Below, one piece after another: positions 29,961-40,996 of a stretch of DNA of 64,000 bases; position 1 is the stretch's first letter; every line of letters starts with the position of its first letter. The stretch covers positions 19,656,501-19,720,500 of the forward strand of contig OY727094.1 of the NCBI GenBank assembly GCA_963402885.1. Direction: 5' to 3'. Origin of the DNA: Antedon bifida (lineage: Eukaryota > Echinodermata > Crinoidea > Comatulida > Antedonidae). The notes under the pieces were generated by a model. The model was not told where the DNA came from and searched no databases. It saw only the letters and a program-made list of their open reading frames with translations. The translations under genes and the position numbers were made by a program.

Positions 29961-31777
29961 ATAAAAACATCAAAGTGTACAGAATAGCTTCAAATCGCAT
30001 TTGGTGACGTTTTAGACCATTTTGTGATTTTCGAAAAAACTTGTTAACATAAAAACACCAAAGTGCTTAGAATAGCTTCAAAGCGCATTTGGAGACGTTT
30101 TAGACCATTTTGTGATTTTCGAAAAAACTTGGTTACACAAAAACATTAAAGTGCTTAAAATCACATTAGAAACCGTTTTAGACCATTTTGAGGATTTCGA
30201 TAAAACTTTTCACACAAAAACATCAAAGGGCACAAAATAGCTTTATATCGTATTTAAAACCGTTTTAGACCATTTTGAGCATTTTGACAAAACTTTTTCA
30301 CACAAAACATCAAAGTGTACAGAATAGCTTCAATTCGCATTTGGAGACGTTTTAGACCATTTTGTGATTTACGAAAAAACTTGTTAACATAAAAACACCA
30401 AAGTGCTAAGAATAGCTTCAAATCGCATTTGGAGACGTTTTAGACCATTTTGTGATTTTCGAAAAAACTTGGTTACACAAAAACATCAAAGTGATTAAAA
30501 TCACATTAGAAACCGTTTTAGACCATTTTGAGCATTTCGATAACAATTTTTCACACAAAACATCAAAGTGTACAGAATAGCTTCAAATCGCATTTGGAGA
30601 CATTTTAGACCATTTTGTGATTTTCGAAAAAACTTATTAATATAAAAACACCAAAGTGCTTAGAATAGCTTCAAATCGCATTTGGAGACGTTTTAGACCA
30701 TTTTGTGATTTTCGAAAAAAACTTGTTAACATAAAAACACTAAAGTGCTTAGAATAGCTTCAAATCGCATTTGGAGACGTTTTAGACCATTTTGTGATTT
30801 TCGAAAAAACTTGGTTACACAAAAACATCAAAGTGCTTAAAATCACATTAGAAACGGTTTTAGACCATTTTGAGCATTTCGATAAAACTTTTCACACAAA
30901 AACATCAAAGGGCACAAAATAGCTTAATATCGTATTTAAAAACGTTTTAGACCATTTTGAGCATTTCGACAAAAATTTTTCACACAAAAACATCAAAGAG
31001 CACAAAATAGCTTAATATCGTATTTAAAAACGTTTTAGACCATTTTGAGCAATTCGACAAAAATTTTTCACACAAAACATCAAAGTGTACAGAATAGCTT
31101 CAAATCGCATTTGGAGACATTTTAGACCATTTTGTGATTTTCGAAAAAACTTGTTAACATAAAAACACCAAAGTGCTTAGAATAGCTTCAAATCGCATTT
31201 GGAGACGTTTTAGACCATTTTGTGATTTTCAAAAAAACTTGGTTACACAAAAACATCAAGGTGCTTAAAATCACATTAGAAACCGTTTTAGACCATTTTG
31301 AGCATTTCGATAAAACTTTTCACACAAAAACATCAAAGGGTACAAAATAGCTTAATATCGTATTTAAAAACGTTTTAGACCATTTTAAGCATTTTGACAA
31401 AACTTTATCACACAAAACATCAAAGTGTACAGAATAGCTTCAAATCGCATTTTGAGACGTTTTAGACCATTTTGTGCATTTCGATGAAACTTGGTTACAC
31501 AAAAACATCAAAGTGCTTAAAATCACATTATAAACCGTTTTAGACCATTTTGAGCATTTCGATAAAACTTTACACACAAAAACATAAAAGAGTACAAAAT
31601 AGCTTAATATCGTATTTAAAAACGTTTTAGACCTTTTTGAGCATTTCGACAAAAATTGTTCACACAAAACATCAAAGTGTACAGAATAGCTTCAAATCGC
31701 ATTTGGAGACGTTTTAGACCATTTTGTGATTTTCGAAAAAACTTGTTAACATAAAAACACCAAAGTGCTTAGAATAG

Positions 31778-34700
31778 CTTCAAATCGCATTTTGAGACGT
31801 TTTAGACCATTTTGTGATTTTCAAAAACACTTGGTTACACGAAACCATCAAAGTGCTTAAAATCACATTAGAAACCGTTTTAGACCATTTTGAGCATTTC
31901 GATAAAACTTTTCACACAAAAAGATCAAAGGGCACAAAATAGCTTAATATCGTATTTAAAAACGTTTTAGACCATTTTGTGATTTTCGAAAAAACTTGTT
32001 AACATAAAAACACCAAAGTGCTTAGAATAGCTTCAAATCGCATTTGGAGACGTTTTAGACCATTTTGTGATTTTCAAAAAAACTTGGTTACTTAAAAACA
32101 TCAAAGTGCTTAAAATCACATTAGAAACCGTTTTAGACCATTTTGAGCAATTCGATAAAACTTTTCACACAAAAACATCAAAGAGCACAAAATAGCTTAA
32201 TATCATATTTAAAAACGTTTTAGACCATTTTGAGCATTTCGACAAAAATTTTTCACACAAAACATCAAAGTGTACAGAATAGCTTCAAATCGCATTTGGA
32301 GACATTTTAGACCATTTTGTGATTTTCGAAAAAACTTGTTAACATAAAAACACCAAAGTGCTTAGAATAGCTTCAATTCGCATTTGGAGACGTATTAGAC
32401 CATTTTGTGATTTACGAAAAAACTTGTTAACATAAAAACACCAAAGTGCTTAGAATAGCTTCAAAACGCATTTGGAGACGTTTTAGACCATTTTGTGCAT
32501 TTCGATGAAACTTAGTTACACAAAAACATCAAAGTGCTTAAAATCACATTAGAAACCGTTTTAGACCATTTTGAGCATTTCGATAAAACTTTTCACACAA
32601 AAACATCACAGAGCACAAAATAGCTTAATATCGTATTTAAAAACGTTTTAGACCATTTTGAGCATTTCTACAAAAATTTTTCACACAAAACATCGAAGTT
32701 TACAGAATAGCTTCAATTCGCATTTGGAGACGTATTAGACCATTGTGATTTACGAAAAAACTTGTTAACATAAAAACACCAAAGTGCTTAGAATAGCTTC
32801 AAAACGCATTTAGAGACGTTTTAGACCATTTTGTGCATTTCGATGAAACTTAGTTACACAAAAACATCAAAGTGCTTAAAATCACATTAGAAACCGTTTT
32901 AGACCATTTTGAGCATTTCGATAAAACTTTTCACACAAAAACATCACAGAGCACAAAATAGCTTAATATCGTATTTAAAAACGTTTTAGACCATTTTGAG
33001 CATTTCTACACAATTTTTTCACACAAAACATCGAAGTTTACAGAATAGCTTGAAATCGCATTTGGAGACCTTTTAGACTATTTTGTGATTTTTGAAAAAA
33101 CTTGTTAACATAAAAGTGCTTAGAATAGCTTCAAATCGCATTTGGAGACGTTTTAGACCATTTTGTGATTTTCGAAAAAACTTGTTAACATAAAAACATC
33201 AAAGTGTACAGAATATCTTCAAATTGCATTTGGAGACGTTTTAGACAATTTTGTGATTCTCGAAAAAACTTGTTAACATACAAACACCAAAGTGCTTAGA
33301 ATAGCTTCAAATCGTATTTGGAGACGTTTTAGACCATTTTGTGATTTACGAAAAAACTTGTTAACATAAAAACATCAAAGTGTACAGAATAGCTTCAAAT
33401 CGCATTTGGAGACGTTTTAGACCATTTTGTGATTTTCGAAAAAACTTGTTAACATAAAAACACCAAAGTGCTTAGAATAGCTTCAAATCGCATATGGAGA
33501 CGTTTTAGACCATTTTGTGATTTTCGAAAAAACTTGTTAACATAAAAACACCAAAGTGCTTAGAATAGCTTCAAATCGCATTTTGAGACGTTTTAGACCA
33601 TTTTGTGATTTTCAAAAACACTTGGTTACACAAAACCATCAAAGTGCTTAAAATCACATTAGAAACCGTTTTAGACCATTTTGAGCATTTCGATAAAACT
33701 TTTCACACAAAAAGATCAAAGGGCACAAAATAGCTTAATATCGTATTTAAAAACGTTTTAGACCATTTTGTGATTTTCGAAAAAACTTGTTAACATAAAA
33801 ACACCAAAGTGCTTAGAATAGCTTCAAATCGCATTTGGAGACGTTTTAGACCATTTTGTGATTTTCAAAAAAACTTGGTTACTTAAAAACATCAAAGTGC
33901 TTAAAATCACATTAGAAACCGTTTTAGACCATTTTGAGCAATTCGATAAAACTTTTCACACAAAAACATCAAAGAGCACAAAATAGCTTAATATCATATT
34001 TAAAAACGTTTTAGACCATTTTGAGCATTTCGACAAAAATTTTTCACACAAAACATCAAAGTGTACAGAATAGCTTCAAATCGCATTTGGAGACATTTTA
34101 GACCATTTTGTGATTTTCGAAAAAACTTGTTAACATAAAAACACCAAAGTGCTTAGAATAGCTTCAATTCGCATTTGGAGACGTATTAGACCATTTTGTG
34201 ATTTACGAAAAAACTTGTTAACATAAAAACACCAAAGTGCTTAGAATAGCTTCAAAACGCATTTGGAGACGTTTTAGACCATTTTGTGCATTTCGATGAA
34301 ACTTAGTTACACAAAAACATCAAAGTGCTTAAAATCACATTAGAAACCGTTTTAGACCATTTTGAGCATTTCGATAAAACTTTTCACACAAAAACATCAC
34401 AGAGCACAAAATAGCTTAATATCGTATTTAAAAACGTTTTAGACCATTTTGAGCATTTCTACAAAAATTTTTCACACAAAACATCGAAGTTTACAGAATA
34501 GCTTCAATTCGCATTTGGAGACGTATTAGACCATTGTGATTTACGTAAAAACTTGTTAACATAAAAACACCAAAGTGCTTAGAATAGCTTCAAAACGCAT
34601 TTAGAGACGTTTTAGACCATTTTGTGCATTTCGATGAAACTTAGTTACACAAAAACATCAAAGTGCTTAAAATCACATTAGAAACCGTTTTAGACCATTT

Positions 34701-35359
34701 TGAGCATTTCGATAAAACTTTTCACACAAAAACATCACAGAGCACAAAATAGCTTAATATCGTATTTAAACACGTTTTAGACCATTTTGAGCATTTCTAC
34801 ACAATTTTTTCACACAAAACATCGAAGTTTACAGAATAGCTTGAAATCGCATTTGGAGACCTTTTAGACTATTTAGTGATTTTTGAAAAAACTTGTTAAC
34901 ATAAAAGTGCTTAGAATAGCTTCAAATCGCATTTGGAGACGTTTTAGACCATTTTGTGATTTTCGAAAAAACTTGTTAACATAAAAACATCAAAGTGTAC
35001 AGAATATCTTCAAATTGCATTTGGAGACGTTTTAGACAATTTTGTGATTCTCGAAAAAACTTGTTAACATACAAACACCAAAGTGCTTAGAATAGCTTCA
35101 AATCGTATTTGGAGACGTTTTAGACCATTTTGTGATTTACGAAAAAACTTGTTAACATAAAAACATCAAAGTGTACAGAATAGCTTCAAATCGCATTTGG
35201 AGACGTTTTAGACCATTTTGTGATTTTCGAAAAAACTTGTTAACATAAAAACACCAAAGTGCTTAGAATAGCTTCAAATCGCATATGGAGACGTTTTAGA
35301 CCATTTTGTGATTTTCGAAAAAACTTGTTAACATAAAAACACCAAAGTGCTTAGAATAG
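31778..35359 (+). repeat. 1791-bp higher-order repeat, two tandem units
   Basis: Units 31778-33568 and 33569-35359. Markers at 31821/33612 (TCAAAAACACTTGG), 33001/34792 (CATTTCTACACAA), 33111/34902 (TAAAAGTGCTTAGAATAGC, a shortened monomer) and 33491/35282 (CATATGGAGACG) are all exactly 1791 bp apart. I see only a few substitutions, so the duplication is recent. Confidence 0.9.
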
Positions 35360-36799
35360 CTTCAAATCGCATTTGGAGATGTTTAGGACCATTATGTGAT
35401 TTTCGATAAAACTTGTTAACATAAAAACACCAAAGTGCTTAGAATAGCTTCAAACCGCATTTGGAGACGTTTTAGACCATTTTGTGATTTTCGAAAAAAC
35501 TTGTTAACATAAAAACATCAAAGTGTACAGAATAGCTTCAAATCGTATTTGGAGACGTTTTAGACCATTTTGTGATTTTCGAAAAAACTTGTTAATATAA
35601 AAACACCAAAGTGCTTAGAATAGCTTCAAATCGCATTTGGAGACATTTTAGACCATTTTGTGATTTTCGAAAAAATATGGTAACATAAAAACACCAAAGT
35701 ACTTAGAATAGCTTCAAATCGCATTTGGAGACGTTTTAGACCATTTTGTGATTTTCAAAAAAACTTGGTTACACAAAAACATCAAAGTGCTTAAATTCAC
35801 ATTAGAAACCGTTTTAGACCATTTTGAGCATTTCGATAAAACTTTTCACACAAAAACATCAAAGGGCACAAAATAGCTTAATATCGTATTTAAAAACGTT
35901 TTAGACCATTTTGAGCATTTCGACAAAAATTTTTCACACAAAAACATCAAAGAGCACAAAATAGCTTAATATCGTATTTAAAAACGTTTTAGACCATTTT
36001 GAGCATTTCGACAAAAAATTTTCACACAAATCATCAAAGTGTACAGAATAGCTTCAAATCGCATTTGGAGACAATTTAGACCATTTTGTGATTTTCGATA
36101 AAACTTGTTAACATAAAAACACCAAAGTGCTTATAATAGCTTCAAATCGCATTTGGAGACATTTTAGACCATTTTGGGATTTTCGAAAAAACTTGTTAAC
36201 ATAAAAACACCAAAGTGCTTAGAATAGCTTCAAATCGCATTTGGAGATGTTTAGGACCATTTTGTAATTTTCGAAAAAACTTGTTAACATAAAAACGCCA
36301 AAGTGCTTAGAATAGCTTCAAATCGCATTTGGAGACGTTTTAGACCATTTTGTGATTTTCGAAAAAACTTGTTAACATAAAAACATCAAAGTGTACAGAA
36401 TAGCTTCAAATCGCATTTGGAGACGTTTTAGACCATTTTGTGATTTTCGAAAAAACTTGTCAACATAAAAACACCAAAGTGCTTAGAATAGCTTCAAATC
36501 GCATTTGGAGACGTTTTAGACCATTATGTGATTTTCCAAAAAACTTGTTAACATAAAAACACCAAAGTGCTTAGAATAGCTTCAAATCGCATTTGGAGAC
36601 GTTTTAGACCATTTTGTGATTTTCGAAAAAACTTGTTAACATAAAAACACCAAAGTGCTTAGAATAGCTTCAAATCGCATTTGAAGACGTTTTAGACCAT
36701 TTTGTGATTTTCGAAAAAACTTGTTAACATAAAAACATCAAAGTGTACAGAATAGCTTCAAATCGCATTTCGAGACGTTTTAGACCATTTTGTGATTTG

Positions 36800-36820
36800 C
36801 GAAAAAATTTGAAGTGTGAA
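36800..36820. other. Satellite orientation switch
   Basis: A + strand type A monomer is cut within GTGATTTGCGAAAAAATTTG and directly followed by a - strand type C monomer beginning GTGTGAAAAGTTTTATCG. No foreign sequence lies between. Flanking monomer orders are not mirror images, so this is a rearrangement breakpoint, not a large hairpin. Confidence 0.93.
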
Positions 36821-37916
36821 AAGTTTTATCGAAATGCTCAAAATGATCTAAAACGGTTTCTAATGTGATTTTAAACACTTTGATGTTTTTGTGTAACCAA
36901 GTTTTTTCGAAAATCACAAAATGGTCTAAAACGTCTCCAAATGCGATTTGAAGCTATTCTTAGCACTTTAGTGCTTTTATGTTAACAAGTTTTTTCGAAA
37001 ATCACAAAATGGTCTAAAACGTCTCCAAATGCGATTTGAAGCTATTCTGTTCACTTTGATGTTTTTATATTAACAAGTTTTTTCGAAAATCACAAAATGG
37101 TCTAAAACGTCTCCAAATGCGATTTGAAGCTATTCTAAGCATTTTGGTGTTTTTATGTTAACAAGTTTTTTCGAAAATCACAAAATGGTCTAAAATGTCT
37201 CCAAATGCGATTTGAAGCTATTCTTAGCACTTTGGTGTTTTTATGTTAACAAGTTTTTTCGAAAACCACAAAATGGTCAAAAACGTCTCCAAATGCGATT
37301 TGAAGCTATTCTGTAAACTTCGATGTTTTGTGTGAACAAGTTTTATCGCAATGCTCAAAATGGTCTAAAACGGTTTCTAATGTGATTTTAAGCACTTTGA
37401 TGTTTTTATGTTAACAAGTTTTTTCGAAAATCACAAAATGGTCTAAAACGTCTCCAAATGCGATTTGAAGCTATTCTGTACACTTTGATGTTTTTATGTT
37501 AACTAGTTTTTTCGAAAATCACAAAATGGTCTAAAACGTCTCCAAATGCGATTTGAAGCTATTCTAAGCACTTTGGTGTTTTTATGTTAACAAGTTTTTT
37601 CGAAAATCACAAAATGGTCTAAAACGTCTCCAAATGCGATTTGAAGCTATTCTAAGCACTCTGGTGTTTTTATGTTAACAAGTTTTTTCGAAAATCACAA
37701 AATGGTCTAAAACGTCTCCAAATGCGATTTGAAGCTATTCTGTACACTTTGATGTTTTTATGTTAACAAGTTTTTTTCGAAAATCACAAAATGGTCTAAA
37801 ACGTCTCCAAATACGATTTGAAGCTATTCTAAGCACTTTGGTGTTTTTATGTTAATAAGGTTTTTCGAAAATCACAAAATGGTCCAAAACGTCTCCAAAT
37901 GCGATTTGAAGCTATT
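36812..37916 (-). repeat. 88-bp satellite, - orientation (first block)
   Basis: Same monomers as 18131-36811, reverse complemented, mostly subtype A with single C/D monomers. Confidence 0.96.
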
Positions 37917-38184
37917 ATTTATTTTATGTCTTTAGGCAATGTGGCCAAGGATTACCAATAGTGAATTAATCACTGTCCTATCAGATAGGTGGTAATCCCC
38001 CTGATACAGGGGCTATTGTGTGAACCAGTTCACCGGGGTAACCCCCTACTCTTCTTCGAATAATGAACTGGGTTCTTTAAAGTACACACAGGTTATAACT
38101 GTGTACACTGGACCTACGGTTTATAGTCCTTATCCGAGAAGACTTGTTCCACCACCAGAACTAGGAGCGAGTCGGCCTCGAACC
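37917..38184. mobile_element. 268-bp non-satellite insert, SINE-like or old repeat fragment
   Basis: The satellite word GAAGCTATTCTAAGCAC is split exactly after GAAGCTATT and resumes with CTAAGCAC, with no target duplication. The insert is relatively GC-rich with local inverted repeats (CCCCCTGATACAGGGG; GTGTACACTGG near CACACAGG) and TGAACCAGTTCACCGGGG, and ends AGTCGGCCTCGAACCC. It resembles dispersed non-coding repeats of marine invertebrates, but I cannot name the family. The ORF covering it runs into satellite and is not a gene. Confidence 0.55.
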
Positions 38185-39167
38185 CTAAGCACTTTGGTGT
38201 TTTTATGTTAACAAGTTTTTTCGAAAATCACAAAATGGTCTAAAATGTCTCCAAATGCGATTTGAAGCTATTCTAAGCACTTTGGTGTTTTTATGTTAAC
38301 AAGTTTTTTCGAAAATCACAAAATGGTCTAAAATGTCTCCAAATGCGATTTGAAGCTATTCTGTACACTTTGATGTTTTGTGTGAAAAATTTTTGTCGAA
38401 ATGCTCAAAATGGTCTAAAACGTTTTTAAATACGATATTAAGCTATTTTGTGCTCTTTGATGTTTTTGTGTGAAAAATTTTTGTCGAAATGCTCAAAATG
38501 GTCTAAAACGTTTTTAAATACGATATTAAACTATTTTGTGCCCTATGATGTTTTTGTGTGAAAAGTTTTATCGAAATGCTCAAAATGGTCTAAAACGGTT
38601 TCTAATGTGATTTTAAGCACTTTGATGTTTTTGTGTAACGAAGTTTTTTCGAAAATCACAAAATGGTCTAAAACGTCTCCAAATGCGATTTGAAGCTATT
38701 CTAAGCACTTTGGTGTTTTTATGTTAACAAGTTTTTTCGAAAATCACAAAACGTCTCCAAATGCGATTTGACGCTATTCTAAGCACTTTGGTGTTTCTAT
38801 GTTAACAAGTTTTTTCGAAAATCACAAAATGGTCTAAAATGTCTCCAAATGCGATTTGAAGCTATTCTAAGCACTATGGTGTTTTTATGTTAACAAGTTT
38901 TTTCGTAAATCACAAAATGGTCTAAAACGTCTCCAAATGCGATTTGAAGCTATTCTAAGCACTTTGGTGTTTTTATGTTAACAAGTTTTTTCGAAAATCA
39001 CAAAATGGTCTAAAATGTCTCCAAATTCGCTTTGAAGCTATTCTGTACACTTTGATGTTTTGTGTGAAAAATGTTTGTCGAAATGCTCAAAATGGTCTAA
39101 AACGTTTTTAAATACGATATTAAGCTATTTTGTGCTCTTTGATGTTTTTGTGTGAAAAATTTTTATC
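38185..39167 (-). repeat. 88-bp satellite, - orientation (second block)
   Basis: Subtypes A, B, C and D in the usual order up to the LINE insertion. One monomer near 38750 is shortened by loss of the core. Confidence 0.96.
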
Positions 39168-39183
39168 GAAATGTTTAAATTGG
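39168..39183. repeat. Left target-site duplication of LINE
   Basis: GAAATGTTTAAATTGG. It matches the right copy except T for C at position 7. The C version is a regular satellite variant seen elsewhere (for example near 49690), so the left copy mutated after insertion. Confidence 0.88.
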
Positions 39184-39567
39184 AAGAATCGATGGTGGCG
39201 TTTAAATGTACAAGTGCATTTAAAAAACCTACGATTAATATTCAGTTTCTTTACAATACTTTGGATTCAGGTTCGATATTAGAAACTTAAAAGAGTAAGC
39301 TGTTGTCTCTTAAGAGTATACTTCTGCCTAAATCGTGTTATTTAGATACCTATTATCGTACTTTGAGGTGTAAATCTACGTAGCCCCGTGTTCAATAACA
39401 GATTGATCAAAGAGCCACAGAATACCGGTGAAAAGAAGTGATTGATTGGTGAGACAATTGTTTACACTAGCAACCTATAGCAACAAAGGATTAGAGCCTA
39501 GCTTTACTTGTGTACGCACGCTTCACGCTCTAGTAATTCTTCTTTGTCCTTGAGACCGCTTGTTGCG
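39184..39567 (+). promoter_or_regulatory. LINE 5' untranslated region
   Basis: 384 bp before the ORF1 ATG. A full-length 5' end is supported because the target duplication abuts it. LINEs of this type carry an internal promoter here; I see no specific motif. Confidence 0.5.
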
Positions 39568-40946
39568 ATGGAGACAGTAACACAACCTAATACACGGGTT
39601 AAGCCGGTATTTGTCAAAGACGACGACATTCGGAACAAAAACGAAGATTATGTAAAAGAAGAAGACATATATTTTGCATTGACAGACGTAATCAATTGTG
39701 ACAACCTAATTGGTACTCAAAAAGTGAAAAACTTATGGAGGATCTATATAAATGATCACGGAGAAAGAGTCAAAGTAATAACTTTTGGACTCAACATAAA
39801 AGGAAAGCAAGTGACTGTATATGACTTAAACCCATACATCAACGCAGATGAGAACTTGATAAGAGTTTTAGTGAAAGACATACCTCTGTCAGTCAGAAAT
39901 GAAGAGATAACTAACGCCTTAAAAAAATTAGGATGTAAGATTATTGGAGAGATACAACTTATTAAATTCAGAATACAGGGAAAACTATCCCGTTTTCTGA
40001 ACGGTGATCGTGCCATCTTTGTAGAGCGCTTCAAAGTAAGGAAGCTTGCCAAGATTCATTAAAGTGAATAACTTCAGTGCTAGGCTCTTTCACAAAGACC
40101 AGAAATTCGAAATTACATGTTTCGAATGCGGTCTAACTGGACATAAAATTAATGAATGCCCGAAAAAGATGGACAGTATAATCTGTCACAAATGCAATAT
40201 GTCAGGCCACTTTGCAAAAAACTGTAAAGGTGATATATATGTAGGCCTACCACACAAATTTGTTATAAACTCGACAAATACATTACCAAAGCTTGCAACA
40301 AACATCACTGAGTGGATTGACAATGCACGAAGTAAAAGAAATAGAAGTAGGAATGGAAGAGGAAGTGCAAGTGGAAGTGGATATAGAAGAGGAAGCATTA
40401 ATAAGTGTAGAAGAGGAAGAGAAAGTAGACATAGAAGAGGAAGATGAAGAAGAGGAAGAAAAGATATTAGACATCATTGAAGAAGAGAATAAACAAGATG
40501 AAGCAACAAGCAACGTCATAGTAGTTCTAGAAGAACTACTTAACAAACCAGTTATGCCAACAAATAAGCCGGAATCTATAGAATTAGATGAAAAGGTACA
40601 GCAAATTATGAAGGAAACCATAGACAGAGTGAAAACGATAAATCAGAAAGATAATGAAAAAATGCAACCACAAGACCAAAAGAATGAAAAGAAGAAGCAA
40701 AGAAAACGAGATAAAAAAAAAGCAAGCAATGTTGAGCAGACAAATAAAGCTGTTGAGAGATCAAGTAGTATAAGCAAGGGTATGAGACCAATTACAGATT
40801 TCGCAACTACTAGCAAAACGGATGCCTCTAATACCAAAGCAATAGTTGCTAGAGACCAGTTTGCATCTAGCAAAAAGAAAAAGCTTACTGAAAGTGGAGA
40901 GAAAAATGTTGAAAAGAAAGATAGAAAATCTGATTCAGTAAGTTAA
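39568..40946 (+). pseudogene. LINE ORF1 nucleic-acid-binding protein, frameshifted
   Basis: ATG at 39568 (METVTQPN) was chosen over an upstream non-ATG extension. Frame 1 holds an RRM-like region (LIRVLVKDIPLSVRNEEITN, NGDRAIFVE) to about 40045. One extra base near 40048 shifts the frame, and coding continues in frame 2 with two CCHC zinc knuckles, CFECGLTGHKINEC and CHKCNMSGHFAKNC. A second break at about 40320-40345 leads into frame 3, an extremely Glu-rich stretch and a Lys-rich tail (KKKQRKRDKKK) ending at TAA 40944-40946. RRM plus zinc knuckles is the layout of Tx1/L1-group ORF1 proteins that coat LINE RNA. Apart from the two shifts no stop interrupts the conserved segments. Confidence 0.82.
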
Positions 40947-40996
40947 ATTACGTTGTTCTTGCTTCAACTGTAAATTTGATATAATTATTGAATTAG

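Larger units (their letters stand above)
18131..36811 (+). repeat. 88-bp satellite array, + orientation, ordered monomer subtypes
   Basis: Uninterrupted tandem array of ~88-bp monomers, over 200 copies, all sharing the core GTTTTAGACCATTTTG. Subtype A: TTCAAATCGCATTTGGAGAC before the core and GTGATTTTCGAAAAAACTTG, TTAACATAAAAACACC after it. Subtype D: like A but ending TTGGTTACACAAAAACATC. Subtype C: AAAATCACATTAGAAACC before the core, CATTTCGATAAAACTTTTC after. Subtype B: TTAATATCGTATTTAAAAAC before the core, CATTTCGACAAAAATTTTTC after. Subtypes follow a fixed order, D then C then B (one or two) then A copies with GTGTACAG or GTGCTTAG linkers, so the array has higher-order structure. Long chance ORFs (for example near 22058-22336) cross monomers and are not genes. 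Confidence 0.97.

Noticed and set aside
18131..36811. CRISPR-like regular repeats
   Set aside because: The whole 88-bp period is conserved with no unique spacers, and the context is eukaryotic.
38020..38211. 63-codon ORF over the 268-bp insert
   Set aside because: It starts in the insert and ends in satellite; no homology or codon signal.
40283..40873. Ser-rich and hydrophobic - strand ORFs
   Set aside because: Antisense of the Glu- and Lys-rich tail of LINE ORF1; such composition automatically leaves the opposite strand open.
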